From positions 33,288,395 to 33,352,394 of the forward strand of contig OZ022348.1 of assembly GCA_963989245.1 (NCBI GenBank): 64,000 nt of DNA, read 5' to 3'. How positions within the stretch are numbered: the stretch's first letter is position 1; each line of letters begins with the position of its first letter. The DNA comes from Nansenia antarctica (Eukaryota; Chordata; Actinopteri; Argentiniformes; Microstomatidae). This document shows, piece by piece, positions 1 through 11,946 of the stretch. A program made the position numbers and the translations under genes. Below the pieces are notes generated by a model. That model did no database searches, was not told the DNA's origin, and saw only the letters and a list, made by a program, of their open reading frames with translations.

Positions 1-44
1 AAGTAAGATTAACCAAGCACATTCATGTGTGCGTGCGAGAGAGC

Positions 45-52
45 GTGCGTGT

Positions 53-116
<64 letters not shown>
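45..116. repeat. (GT)n microsatellite
   Basis: An almost pure GT dinucleotide run with a few GC interruptions at its left edge. Bases 117-452 that follow hold no gene or repeat that I recognise. Confidence 0.95.
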
Positions 117-118
<2 letters not shown>

Positions 119-452
119 CTTAGAGAGAGTGAAAGGAAGAACATTTACATAAGTCCATACCCTCAATTGTTTGCACTCCTAGCACACCTTGAGCAGCCAA
201 TTATCACTTTATAAAACAGATCAGTGTTTCTCCCCCAGGTCCCTCCAATGGAACACATACTTTGACGTTTGTGGAGCACAATTAGGGTTTTAGAGTGTGA
301 TTTACTGCAATGCAAATTCGACCTGACTGAAAGCAAAATACATGATTATTTTACCAGTCAATGTCAATGACACAGGTGAGCCCTAGTAGGCAGCACACAT
401 GTATTGCAGTCAACACAAATGCAACATCTCACACTAAAATTCCCAGCAGGTT

Positions 453-1460
453 ACTTGACTCTGTCATGGAGGTGGTGCTGACTTGACTCTGCCATGGAGG
501 TGGTGTTGACTTGACTCTGTCATGGAGGTGGTGTTGACTTGACTCTGTCATGGAGGTGGTGTTGACTTGACTCTGCCATGGAGGTGGTGCTGACTTGACT
601 CTGCCATGGAGGTGGTGTTGACTTGACTCTGCCATGGAGGTGGTGTTGACTTGACTCTGTCATGGAGGTGGTGCTGACTTGACTCTGTCATGGAGGTGGT
701 GTTGACTTGACTCTGTCATGGAGGTGGTGTTGACTTGACTCTGTCATGGAGGTGGTGTTGACTTGACTCTGTCATGGAGGTGGTGCTGACTTGACTCTGT
801 CATGGAGGTGGTGTTGACTTGACTCTGTCATGGAGGTGGTGTTGACTTGACTCTGCCATGGAGGTGGTGCTGACTTGACTCTGTCATGGAGGTGGTGTTG
901 ACTTGACTCTGCCATGGAGGTGGTGTTGACTTGACTCTGTCATGGAGGTGGTGTTGACTTGACTCTGCCATGGAGGTGGTGTTGACTTGACTCTGCCATG
1001 GAGGTGGTGCTGACTTGACTCTGTCATGGAGGTGGTGTTGACTTGACTCTGTCATGGAGGTGGTGCTGACTTGACTCTGTCATGGAGGTGGTGTTGACTT
1101 GACTCTGTCATGGAGGTGGTGTTGACTTGACTCTGTCATGGAGGTGGTGTTGACTTGACTCTGTCATGGAGGTGGTGTTGACTTGACTCTGTCATGGAGG
1201 TGGTGTTGACTTGACTCTGCCATGGAGGTGGTGCTGACTTGACTCTGCCATGGAGGTGGTGTTGACTTGACTCTGCCATGGAGGTGGTGCTGACTTGACT
1301 CTGTCATGGAGGTGGTGTTGACTTGACTCTGTCATGGAGGTGGTGTTGACTTGACTCTGTCATGGAGGTGGTGTTGACTTGACTCTGTCATGGAGGTGGT
1401 GCTGACTTGACTCTGCCATGGAGGTGGTGTTGACTTGACTCTGTCATGGAGGTGGTGTTG
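453..1460. repeat. 28-bp minisatellite, about 36 copies
   Basis: Tandem array with period 28. The unit contains CATGGAGGTGGTG followed by TTGACTTGACTCTG, with a few alternating variant positions (TGCC/TGTC and GTGC/GTGT). Because 28 is not a multiple of three, every reading frame cycles through all three phases in 84 bases. That produces spurious open frames with a 28-residue repeat on the minus strand. There is no sign of a real protein. Confidence 0.95.
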
Positions 1461-1579
1461 TAGGCTACTCTATGTGCCCACTGGCCTTGTGCCTTCTGAG
1501 ACTGAAGTGGCAGTGATGTCAGAAAGCTGCATGCGTATGCCTGGACTGCTCCTGAATAAGGTATTGTTTGTGCTACAGA

Positions 1580-1581
<2 letters not shown>

Positions 1582-1656
<75 letters not shown>
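1582..1656. repeat. (CT)n microsatellite
   Basis: Pure CT run of about 75 bases, shortly downstream of the 28-bp array. Confidence 0.95.
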
Positions 1657-1658
<2 letters not shown>

Positions 1659-2544
1659 ATTATTTCAAATATTCACTTTTATCCTCATAAAAACTAGTCA
1701 CTCTCAGCTCAGATGTGAGAGAAAAACAGGAGAAAATGTCTCCCTTGTCCAGGGGATATGGTGCAGAGAGAAACATGGAGTGGTGTGAGGATGCAACAGG
1801 ATGGGGTTTGTTGTATTGCAAATATTGTAGTTTTACAGCTTTAAAGGTTTCAAGTTTCAAGTTTTATTTTGAAGTCACATTACCCAAGTGTAAGAGAGTA
1901 CAATTCTTAGGCTTCGGTTCCTGACATTGTATACAGTAGCTTTGCTTATTATGAGCCTGATGGCCTGTGGGAGGTAGCTGTTGGTTAGCCTCTGAGTTTT
2001 GGCCCTGAGGAGGAGTTCAAATCAATGTTTCTTCGAAATGCAACATTGCATTTTATCCTACCGTACATCTCTCCAGAAAGGCTATACTATCCCATCTACC
2101 GTGTTATATCACATGTTTAATCAGGTCTGTACAACCCAGAGATGCTGTAGAATTCTATGTTTGCAGCCCTGCGGCGGTTTAGTTTGACACCAGTGAGCTA
2201 ATCAAACTGCCTCTCTAATAACTGAATAATAACAAGCAGGCATAGGAAAAAATGGCTGCAGGCTATGGCCCATTTATAATGCAGCAGCAGGGAATGTAAT
2301 CCAGGGAGCAGCTCTTCCGCTGAGGCAGAACGGGGTAATTGGTCACTGGACTTGTGTGATAAATCTTACTGTTTTCCTGAGACTTTGGACAAGGTCTCAT
2401 GGGAATCCTAATTAAGAGGCTAATGCTGAATGTGGTTCTTGAAACAGCTTGTGAACAGCTATAGCTGCTTGGCAAGCACTCGATGACACGTCCAAATACA
2501 GACAGTGGCATTGATTAGTGTGTGCTATGTGGAATGCTGGAGGG
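1657..2544. other. Stretch without recognised feature
   Basis: AT-rich unique-looking sequence. Open frames here are all shorter than 85 codons, overlap on both strands, and resemble nothing I know. No splice-bounded coding exon is convincing. Confidence 0.5.
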
Positions 2545-2874
2545 CGGGGGTAGGATTAAGAGGGGGGGTAGGGTTAAGATGGGAGGGTTAAGATGGGAGG
2601 GTTAAGATGGGAGGGTAGGGTTAAGATGGGAGGGTAGGGTTAAGATGGGAGGGTAGGGTTAAGATGTGAGGGTAGGGTTAAGATGGGAGGGTAGGGTTAA
2701 GATGGGAGGGTTAAGATGGGAGGGTAGGGTTAAGATGGGGGGTAGGGTTAAGATGGGAGGGTTAAGATGGGAGGGTAGGGTTAAGATGGGAGGGTTAAGA
2801 TGGGAGGGTTAAGATGGGAGGGTAGGGTTAAGATGGGAGGGTTAAGATGGGAGGGTTAAGATGGGAGGGTTAAG
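2545..2874. repeat. Telomere-like minisatellite (19-bp and 14-bp units)
   Basis: Array of GGGAGGGTAGGGTTAAGAT (19 bp) interspersed with a shortened GGGAGGGTTAAGAT (14 bp). The unit contains TAGGGTTA, one register of the vertebrate telomere repeat, but it is not a canonical TTAGGG run. The G-rich strand is the plus strand. Confidence 0.9.
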
Positions 2875-3002
2875 AATGGAGAGCATTGGGTTAAGCAGGT
2901 GTGGTGTGTTTTAAAACAGTCCGTTGGCTATTGATACATTCAGTGTGAAGTATTATGGAGGACCAAGTCTGTCAAAATTAACAATAAATATATAGATACA
3001 TA

Positions 3003-4203
3003 CAGTTTTTTACGATTGCTAACTCACCATGTTCAATACTGAAACCACAGTTTCACAACTCTTCATACAGTCAGCAGAGCAGAAACCCATGTGAACAAAA
3101 CTGTGACTCTTTCTCTGTGATTTGTGCATTGCATTCATACAGAATGCATTCAATGACTACGTTCTCCAAATGCCATAACACTTCTCTCATTCAAACTCCC
3201 CCACTTGCAAAATACTATGTATTTGCAACACATTTTTTCATTGCTAACATACTGTGTTCAAAACTCTGAAGAACACATTCAAAACGGAATTATTTGGTGC
3301 AATTTTGCAGTAATCATATTCCTATCATATATGACAGAAAGCTCGCAATAAACTGTTTGTTTGCACAGTGTTTGAGTGTGCAGATGCTGTTATTTTGCAC
3401 TCTATTGATACTCTTCAGTTCCAGAACCTCAGCAAAGTCTGATAACGGATGAGCGGTGGTATTTTCACTATTTGCAGTAATCATATTGAAATGTCTAGAA
3501 AATATTACAGTAGCAGAATATATACAATGAAATGAAATAGACTAGATGCATTGCCAGGGAAGACATTAGATGTGACCAGATGCAGACCAGAGGGTGGACC
3601 AAAATCCTCAGGAGTGAGACATTTTTGGTGTGATTGCTATTGTATTGTAGGCCTGGAATTTCAGTTTTTTCTTTTTTATTTGAACTTTGCATCTTCCACT
3701 TTATTTTTCACTTTTCATTTTACACAAGTAAATGTAGTGTACTTTGAAGTAAATGTACCGTAACTTACTTTCTGCAAAGATACTGAAAAAAAAGGATAAA
3801 ACATAGAATACGTAAAGGATAGAAGCAAAGGATAGAATAAAGGATACAAGCAAATTGCGGCATTTCTGATTCATTCTTGTTGCCTAATACTTAACAGTTG
3901 TACAGTCAACTATTCTGTCTATGATTACTATAAATCATTTTTATAATGAAATATTCATTCTTGTGAAAATCATTCAAACTATGTAATGCTCCCTGTTGTT
4001 AGTATTTTGTAAGTCAGAATGTTATGAATGACAGTGTATGCTTCTGAGTGAACATTGTTGACAGTGTGTGGTTGAACGAGCTTCTTTTGAGACATGAATG
4101 AAGTCATTGGCCAACATGAGTGTTACGAATGCAGACTGTATGAAGAGTTGTGAAACTGTGGTTTCAGTATTGAACATGGTGAGTTAGCAATCGTAAAAAA
4201 CTG
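3003..4203. mobile_element. Tc1/mariner-type non-autonomous element (MITE) with about 70-bp inverted ends
   Basis: The left end begins CAGTTTTTTACGATTGC at 3003 and the right end is its reverse complement, finishing at 4203. Homology between the ends runs about 70 bases (3003-3072 against 4134-4203). Each end is flanked by TA (3001-3002 and 4204-4205), the target duplication of Tc1/mariner elements. No transposase frame exists in the roughly 1.06 kb of AT-rich interior, so the copy depends on a transposase made elsewhere. The superfamily is inferred from the TA duplication and the CAGT terminus. Confidence 0.88.
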
Positions 4204-4255
4204 TAATAGGCAAATAGTGCAGATCTTCACAATTTCCACAGGAATTGTCCCTGTA

Positions 4256-4417
4256 TAGTATTAGGGATGCAACCATAGCAAATATGTTCAAGTCAAGACT
4301 AAAAACCCATATTTTTAATATTGCCTTTAAATTACTAAATAATGAAATTATGATTATATAATGATTAAAACACTTTGAGCCGCAACGTTTGCAGGAAAAG
4401 TGCTATACAAATAAAAG

Positions 4418-4471
<54 letters not shown>

Positions 4472-4490
4472 GTAGTAGTAGTAGTAGTAA
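4256..4490 (+). mobile_element. 3' tail of a non-LTR retroposon with (ATT)n end
   Basis: The plus strand reads like the last residues of a fish LINE reverse transcriptase (FKSRLKTHIFNIAF-like) followed by a non-coding tail with CTATACAAATAAAAG and then a long ATT run (about 4422-4470). A 3' end made of short tandem repeats is typical of L2/CR1-type elements. Only the tail is present; the rest was lost by 5' truncation. Confidence 0.65.
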
Positions 4491-4499
4491 TATTAATAA

Positions 4500-4745
4500 T
4501 ACTACTACTACTGCTCGGCTGCTCCCAGGCTGTGGAATGCTCTCCCTGACCACCTAAGGGCACCACAGTCTGTGGATGCTTTTAAACGTGGCCTTAAAAC
4601 CCACCTTTTTTAAAAAGCCTTTTTTTAGCCTTTTATATGAATGTTTTTTGCTTTATCTTACTGTGTTGTAGCACTCTGAGATTTTATATGTAAAGTGCTT
4701 TTATAAATAAAATGTATTATTATTATTACTAATAATAATAATGGC
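4500..4745 (+). mobile_element. Second non-LTR retroposon 3' tail
   Basis: Immediately follows the first tail. It contains codons resembling the end of an L2-type ORF2 (LWNALPDHLR- and AFKRGLKTHLF-like), then GTAAAGTGCTTTTATAAATAAAATG and ATT repeats. It is 5'-truncated with no intact frame. Confidence 0.65.
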
Positions 4746-6321
4746 ACTGCCATTTGGAATATGGTCCGTAGGCTTGGTTTCACTGACGTACGGTCCTCTT
4801 TGAAGCGGTAACCGTTAAAGACTGTTTTGAAGTTTGAAGACCGGCAAACATGCATTCTTAAACTACATTTTGAACTTTAGAGCGTTGAATTGTGCATGTG
4901 CATAGTAAAGCACTGATTAAAAGGTCAGTGACGTGTTGCCAGGCATTCACAGGTGCAGTGGGTAACATACAGTACAGTAACCAGACACCACCTCTGTCAT
5001 TTAACCGTGTATATCTGGTGTCATTAGGCACCGACACAAGGCCTGCTGGAGTTTCAGTCTTTGTCAAGCTGTGCAGATCCTTTTGTGCCAGTTCACCAAA
5101 CTGTGACACTGTAATATTATCAGGACGGAGGCTTGATGACACCAGCCTGTACTGTACATTCTAGGCAGTGATTGCTCTCTGGTATCAATGATCATTTTTT
5201 TGCATTCATTTTTCATTGCCATTTAAATTTGTCTCTACTGCATAAGATATAATAAATTCACACACTGTGTATACCTTTTTCACATCACTTTTTTATATAC
5301 ATAAAAAAGAAGAAGAAGAAGAAGAAGAAGAATGATGAATAAATATCATGGTTTGCAATACTCTGTCTCTCACACACCAGCGTGTGTCTCTCACACTCCA
5401 GCAGTGTCTCCGTTCCAGAGGTCCTGATGAGAACACAGAAAGACAGAGAGCGTATGCTCTGGTGGGCTGGCCTGGATAGGGTGTCACACAACTGGATCCT
5501 GTTGCTCTAACGGGTAAACCGTTACTATGGCAAGCCTTGGAATCAAGCAGCACGTCCGACTGGCCACGGACACATCACAGGGAGAAGTCCCTTCCTGTCT
5601 CCTGACCAACAGAGGCCCTCCCGTTACCCTCTGATACCATCTGAACCAGGAGGACTACCTGCCCCTCCTACTCCAGGGGGTGTTGTGTTCTGTACCCCAG
5701 ACAGACCTGCCGCTGGGGGACTACTTGTCACTCCTCCGACGTCTGAAAGAGGAGATATATCCCAATGTGCTCAAATCCATACAAAGCAAGGAGCGGCATA
5801 TTTGTAATCCTCGCTCTCCACCTCTACCCAGGTAAGAGAAACCGATTCCATTTTTAATTTCCATTTTAATTGTCAACAGTCAACACACTATATTAACGTG
5901 ATTTGGGGGTTATCGTATAACCTGTGTGCTAAACAAAGTAAAAATGGAAACCAACTTTAAATGATCAGAAGAGATCATTCCAATTATTCTATATCAGATT
6001 AGAAAAGTGGTCAAATCTTACCTATTGGGTATTATGGTTGTTTTTATATTATACTGTACCTTGTTCTGCTTCACAATACAGAACTATAGATATGCAGTGT
6101 ATGCTATGTATCATGTATGAATGTATTTGTGGATCACAACTTCAGTTCCCCAAGTTCAGTGTTTTTTTTCTAAAGTCAGTCTTCTTGTAGCCTAAACTGC
6201 CTGTGTGAGGAGGGAATTAATCCCTCCCTCTCTTTAATCAACGATTCTGATCTAACAATGTACAACTGATCTAACAACGACATACACTAGAACAAGTAGA
6301 CAAGAACTTGTCTCTCAACAG
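4746..6321. other. Upstream region of the SPMIP4-like gene, with a (GAA)n run and a weak exon candidate
   Basis: A short GAA run lies at about 5308-5332. A candidate exon at 5652-5832 has an acceptor-like CAG, an open frame (begins EDYLPLLLQG, contains LLRRLKEEIYPN) and a GTAAGA donor. Its phase does not match the next exon that I accept, so I do not join it. Missing 5' exons of the gene should lie here. No promoter is identifiable. Confidence 0.3.
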
Positions 6322-7571
6322 GAAGTGTTCATTCATGTCTCACTCCATTTCCCAGAAGGCTTGCTAGAGTCCCGTCACCAGGCCTCCCCCGGCGCAGACT
6401 GCGCAAGCCCTCCAGTCACCAGATGGCGTCCTGCTCCCAGTGGAGTCACCACACCCCAGCTGCCATCAAAGGCCATCGTCACTTCAGCTATGGAGGAACC
6501 ATCCCACCTGAGTATCTATCAAGCACACACAGCTGGGCCTAAACACTTAATGTCATTGACAAAAGAACCAAACCAAATTGTGGTTCAAAACAACAAAAAA
6601 CATTCAAAGTGTAACCCTGAAAGGTCCTGAAAGGTCCTGAAAGGTCCTGAAAGCACTTGTTATTGTGCATTGTGAACTTAAGTTGAGAATTGGCTTATCA
6701 CTTTTCTCTTTTGAAGTACAACATTGACAGACCAACGATGTCGGTTCGTCTGATTTAACGAGTCTTTCTTCACAGGAATGTTACCATTCAACAGTTTTAT
6801 GACCTTACTCCCACAAAGAAAAGTAACGTCCGCCTCAATGACCAGCTGTAGGTTGTGTTTTTATATTACGATTGATGATAATAACAATAATAATAATAAT
6901 AATAATAATAATAATTGATGTCTCTAATATTTCTAGGAAATGTGTGTTCTGCAAAAACCTTTATGTGTAATACAATATGTACTGTAGGTGGTACTGTAGG
7001 TGTATAATTTTACATTTTAATGTTTCTTTTTAGTATGCCAAAACCATCTGACATCAACTTAGCGTAAGTACTATCTTTATCTAACCCTAACCCTAACCTT
7101 ATCTCACTTATTCATTATTCATTATCTCAGCTTTCATTTAAACATGATTCTCCTTCTCCATCACAGCTTACATAAATGAAAAGCTCCACTCTACAGCGTT
7201 CCACAATGTCTGTCTGCATGTTGGCTTTTTTTACTTGATGACTATGTTTTGTCCTTGCTATTGTCTGGCTTCATGACTTGTCACTAACATAGTTTGTCTT
7301 TCTGTCTCTCTGGTTGTTCTGTATTCCTAATAGTGAGAAAATGATAAAGGTTCCTATTCCTAAAGAGCATCCGTATCAGTCCCACATTTCCCGCTTTGCC
7401 ATGTTCCCGACATTCCGCTCCCCAGATGACCCTGACACGGGTGTGCGAGCTGCTTCCCAACCCCCCCTCCACCCCCTCACCCCGGCCAGGGCTGCAGAAG
7501 TCACTTTGTTGAGCAAAACAAAAGGTGCGGGGGGGGAAAGATATGGAGAACCAATCACTGGGGGAGAGAGA

Positions 7572-7618
<47 letters not shown>

Positions 7619-10600
7619 CATGCATGTGTGCGTTTGTGTGTGTGACCATATGAGGTTCCCTCTCTAAATCACAGGTGGTCCCTACCGTCATGAAGTATTG
7701 GAGGTACCCATCACAACCAGACAGCAGCCCATGGCCTGGCCAGGACAACATGGCTTCCAGGATGTGAGTAGCAACAGTCCTTTCAGAGAGCTAAAAATGA
7801 CCGGTGCAAATATGGCACATTAGATTAGAAAAACAACATTCTCATGTAACAGCCCGAATTAACGAAATGTTCTCACTGAGGTGAGCGACTATAATGAGCG
7901 AGAGGAGGGTTACATAACAACACCTGTGCCTGTCCGGTCTCAGCACATCAAGCCACTGAAGGGAGAAGGCCAGGTGTTCTACCCCAAGGCCCAGAAGACA
8001 GTGTTTCCCAACGCTACGCTGCGTGACTGGGATATCACACTGTCACAACGGACAGCCAACATGCTCCGCAATGTGGAGAAGTCCCACTGGACCACCTCCT
8101 ACCAACGCCACTTCACAGGTACAGAGGCCCCAGACAGCGTGTGTAGGATATTTTAGTATGTACTTGGTTGAAATAGATCACAAGTAAAGCTTCTGAGTTA
8201 TACAGATGATATAGACTAATATATCTACTATATTATATATTATACGTATATACTATAATTAAGCAATATCACACGAGAGGGAGTGCTGTTATACTGAATA
8301 TCAGCACGGCTGTGAGTCGGTCGTAAGTACGAGGCCGCAGGCCTAGCTACTTTGTATTAATGGTCATTTATAGAACACCTGTGAGGCGTAGTAATACATA
8401 TAGTTAAAAGTCCCAGTGCTGTTATACTGTATGTCGGCACTCATGGAATGCCTCTTGTCCAATCATATGACTTGGTCGGAACTAACTGTTGTATAATCTA
8501 GGGCCAGTTTCACAGACAAGGCTTAAGCCTAATCCTAGACTAAAAAACATCTTCAATGGAGATTTTACATTGAAAGTGTGATTTAGTCCAGGACTAGGCT
8601 TAAGCCTTGTCTCTGAAACCAGCCCATAGACTATTTATTCAATCAAAATTAATTCAATCCTACAGTTTACAGCATTCCTCTCTGATGTCATAGAGAGGGC
8701 TCTGGTCATTGGGTTGCAGGGTCAAAGAGAGAGAACTTTCTTTATCTCACACATTTATACCCCCAATGATATGCTAACACAAGTCTATGACAACAAGGCA
8801 CCTATACAGTCCTATCACCTTACAAACGACAGCAAAGGTGTGAAAAGGGGGATAGGTTACAGACTGTATCACTCAGGTCAAAGGGCAGGGGGCACGTCAC
8901 AGGAAGAGAGGCCATGTTGTCCATGTGGTCTAGGCCACGGAATGCTCATTCATACAACCCCCCTTGTTAGTAGAATCCTTACAAAACGATGCAGGTCTAT
9001 GTGTGTGTATAAAAATATACCACATATACACATATATCTATAGGATAACATTCTCTTACAGTAGGGCTTAAAAACATGACTCTTACAAACACGTAATCAT
9101 ACAAATAATCTAATACAGATTTGTTTGTTTTTCAGGTACCGGACCCACTAACCCCTTGAGGTTGGATGACTTCCATGAAAAGACAATTGACATGATCGCT
9201 GGAAAGATGACTCCATACACAGCATCGCTGGTAGGGTATCGATATGAATATAGAAATAGTGTGCATACATACACAGTAACCTTTCACCTACTAGTATATT
9301 CTAATCAAAAGACCAAACTATCCGTAGACATGTTTAGGTACATTGGTTTATATATTTTTTGTATATGTATGTATGTAACTTGTTATTATGTGTGGCTGTT
9401 ATGTGAATAAGTAGCCTTTGATTACAGTATAAGATTACTGTATGCATCTAGGGGTAGTGGTGGTAGTGGTGGTCTAGTGGATAGTGAGTTGGACTTGGGA
9501 TCAGAAGGTTGTGAGTTCAAATCCCGCCTGAAGCCACACCACTACTAGTGTGCCCTTGGGTAAGGCACTTAGCCCTCAGTTACTCCAGGGGGAATGTCCC
9601 TGTAATTCGTAATTGTAAGTCGCTTTGGATAAAAGCGTCTGCTAAATGGCAAAATTAAATTATCCCTTGTGGATGATAATTCAGAGCTATGGGGGCATTC
9701 GATATAGCGTAATGCTTGTTTATTTATTTTATTTTATTTAACTCCCGTCATTTATATATACATACATATAATACATAATAATACTTTTTATTTTATTTTT
9801 AAAAATTCAATAATTCCCATTGGCAATAGGTGTTTGGTTGATGGGTGGGGGGTAGGGTGGATACATAGGGAAAAAGAAAAAATAGAAGGACCTTCATTCA
9901 TCCCCATTTGTGTACCCATAAGTGTTGTACTGTGTTCTATCCAAACCATCCTAACCGGTGCTCGTCTCTCCTAGAGGGAGCGCTCCCACCCTGTCCTAGT
10001 GGCCCCTAAACCAGGAGACGGGCGCAAGGCCAGGTTACGGCAGGGCCGGCGCACCTTGGAGAGCTCCTACCGCCCTCCCGCTCCTAACACCCCCCCACCC
10101 TCGCCCCCCGGCTTGACCTCTGGGCCTCCGTGGAACACGGCTCCTCCTCCTGAGTTCCCGGAGCACAGTCCCACTCAGGACAGGAGTGTCCTCCTCCCAC
10201 AGGAGATCAGCAGCAGCAGCAGCAGCAGCCACGAAGAGCCTAGTCCACTCAGACCGGAGCCAGAGGACGTGCTGGTGGGACCTGCTCCGGTGTTACCGAG
10301 GCGACACCTCCTCCAGGGTAAAGGCCCACAGTGTGAGACAGGAGGTGGGGGGGGGGAGGATCAGGAACGCCGGGAAATCAGGACACAGTTTCACACAGGG
10401 CCGACAGAACCACAAAGGACCAGCAGCCGGGCCACCGGAGCCACCCTGGGAACAGTGGAGGAAACCACGGGCACGGAGCGGTGCTCCCTGGCCTCGTACA
10501 GCCTCCAGCTCCCCCCCCTCCCCCCGCCGCCAGAGAAGACGGAGGCCACCGGAGATAACACCCAAAGACAGTTATGTTACCAGGACGTTCCTAGTAGCAA

Positions 10601-10988
10601 GAAGCAGGCCTACACAGCAGGGGGCGGTAACCCATTCAGCCTTAGCCAGCCAGCATCGGCGGAGGAGATGGAGGGACCTTTAACGCGGCGTGCCCTCGAA
10701 CCAGAGCGGCAGGACAGAGAGATTCCACGCAGCGCCTCCAAGCTCTTCATCCAACCACGCCCGCCTGCTCTGTCCTCCGCCCACCCGGGGGATAAAGGTG
10801 GAGGAGGTGCCCCTCTCGGCCAGAGCCGGTCAGCCTTGCTGGAGGTGCAGGACTCCTTCAGTAAGACAGAGGCACACCACCGCTTCCACAGCGCCCTCCA
10901 GGGGGCCACTGTGGACCTGCGGGACAATGTCCACACTGGGAGGAAACACCTCTTCTATGGATTCAACTCCTACTACTTTCATAACTGA
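6322..10988 (+). CDS. spmip4: Sperm microtubule inner protein 4 homologue (C7orf31-like), eight exons visible, 5' end unresolved
   Basis: In mammals this family lines the lumen of the doublet microtubules of the sperm flagellum. Exons read here: 6322-6511 (acceptor uncertain), 6776-6847, 7034-7063, 7334-7524, 7675-7763, 7881-8118, 9136-9230, 9975-10988. All introns are GT-AG, and the junction phases join without a stop to give about 638 residues. Matches to the mammalian protein, from memory, include GHRHFSYGG, IQQFYDLTPTKKSNV, EHPYQSHI followed by AMFPTF, GPYRHE, VFYPKA, KSHWTTSY and the C-terminus DLRDN...FYGFNSYYFHN. The stop is TGA at 10986. The last exon codes for a long Pro/Ser/Gln-rich, probably disordered stretch with a CAG-repeat-encoded serine run near 10207. 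One intron carries a MITE (8508-8626) and another a SINE (9458-9655). The start codon and upstream exons were not found, and the first listed exon matches the family only at its 3' end. Confidence 0.85.
6888..6915. repeat. (AAT)n microsatellite in an intron
   Basis: Short AAT run between the second and third visible exons of the SPMIP4-like gene. Confidence 0.8.
7081..7100. repeat. Short interstitial telomeric repeat (CCCTAA)3
   Basis: About three CCCTAA units, starting 17 bases after the donor site of the 30-base exon 7034-7063 of the SPMIP4-like gene. Confidence 0.75.
7574..7650. repeat. (GT)n microsatellite in an intron
   Basis: GT run in the short intron between exons 7334-7524 and 7675-7763. 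It ends about 30 bases before the acceptor. Confidence 0.9.
8508..8626. mobile_element. Short MITE-like inverted repeat in an intron
   Basis: The left arm GGGCCAGTTTCACAGACAAGG continues through GCTTAAGCC. The right arm is its reverse complement ending CTGAAACCAGCCC. The arms are about 45 bases each with a spacer of about 30, so the transcript would fold into a hairpin. I recognise the pattern as a widespread fish repeat but cannot fix its superfamily. Confidence 0.7.
9458..9655 (+). mobile_element. tRNA-derived SINE with L2-type 3' tail (HAmo-like)
   Basis: The head has an A-box-like TGGTCTAGTGG and a B-box-like GTGAGTTCAAATCC, as in a tRNA-derived pol III promoter. The body has GTGCCCTTGGGTAAGGCAC. 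The tail GTAAGTCGCTTTGGATAAA plus GCGTCTGCTAAATG is the same 3' end carried by the L2-like LINEs elsewhere in this window. That fits mobilisation by the LINE's reverse transcriptase. It lies in the last intron of the SPMIP4-like gene, in the same orientation as the gene. Confidence 0.85.
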
Positions 10989-11166
10989 GTCATGTTTACT
11001 ACCCTGCCACTCTGCTCTCAGTCTGAAAGGAGGCTAGATATCATTAGATGCATGACTGCAATCATCGGATGGGTCTGGCATCTATATGTTCTAGTAAATT
11101 CTTCAAGCTTGGTAAACTCGACCATTTATCTTCGTTAATGCTATTCATGCTAGGTTTCCATGTACA

Positions 11167-11172
11167 AATAAA
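11167..11172 (+). terminator. Polyadenylation signal AATAAA of the SPMIP4-like gene
   Basis: Canonical AATAAA 179 bases after the stop codon, followed within 30 bases by T/G-rich sequence. It is the first such hexamer downstream of the stop and the likely 3' end of the transcript. Confidence 0.6.
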
Positions 11173-11409
11173 ATTAAATGAATCTCTGTGAATATTGTGA
11201 GTTTACATGACTCCATAGATGCATAACTGTTCAAGGTTTGACATGCGTGTGTGTATTTCTATGCACCAGATCGATGTGAAGAAACAGACACTGTTCCTCT
11301 TTTTGCAAACATGCACACTGACAGATGGAGTTTTAATTCCAAGCGGAAGTGTACGATTATATAACTTCTGTTTCTTTGGCTCTGACGTACCACAATCAGT
11401 TGATTCATC

Positions 11410-11818
11410 CATGAGATTATCCTGCTGCTGTTAATAAGCCTCATTATATAAGACACATGAGATTATACTGCTGCTGTTAATAAACCTCATTATATAAAAC
11501 ACATGAGATTACACTGCTGCTGTTAATAAGCCTCATTATATAAAACACATGAGATTATCCTGCTGCTGTTAATAAGCCTCATTATATAAAACACATGAGA
11601 TTATACTGCTGCTGTTAATACACCTCATTATATAAAACACATGAGATTATACTGCTGCTGTTAATAAGCCTCATTATATAAGACACATGAGATTATACTG
11701 CTGCTGTTAATACACCTCATTATATAAAACACATGAGATTATCCTGCTGCTGTTAATACACCTCATTATATAAAACACATGAGATTATACTGCTGCTGTT
11801 AATAAGCCTCATTATACA
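11410..11818. repeat. 46-bp minisatellite, about 9 copies
   Basis: The period is 46, measured between successive CATGAGATTAT starts at 11410 and 11456. The unit includes CTGCTGCTGTTAATA and CCTCATTATATAA. Copies differ at a few alternating positions, as in an array homogenised by unequal exchange. Confidence 0.95.
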
Positions 11819-11921
11819 CATTGTAAATGAGAAATAAGAGGTTGGCCTTGCGAATACATCAAGTTGAAGGTCACAATGTATATAGAACACATGAGAGCGG
11901 CACATTCGTGGTCAATTAAAA

Positions 11922-11946
11922 ACCCTAACCCTAACCCTAACCCTAA
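11922..11946. repeat. Interstitial telomeric repeat (CCCTAA)4
   Basis: About four perfect CCCTAA units in otherwise unique AT-rich DNA, about 100 bases after the 46-bp array. Confidence 0.85.

Noticed and set aside
453..1460. CRISPR-like regular repeat array
   Set aside because: The units are contiguous with no unique spacers, and the context is a vertebrate genome; it is a minisatellite.
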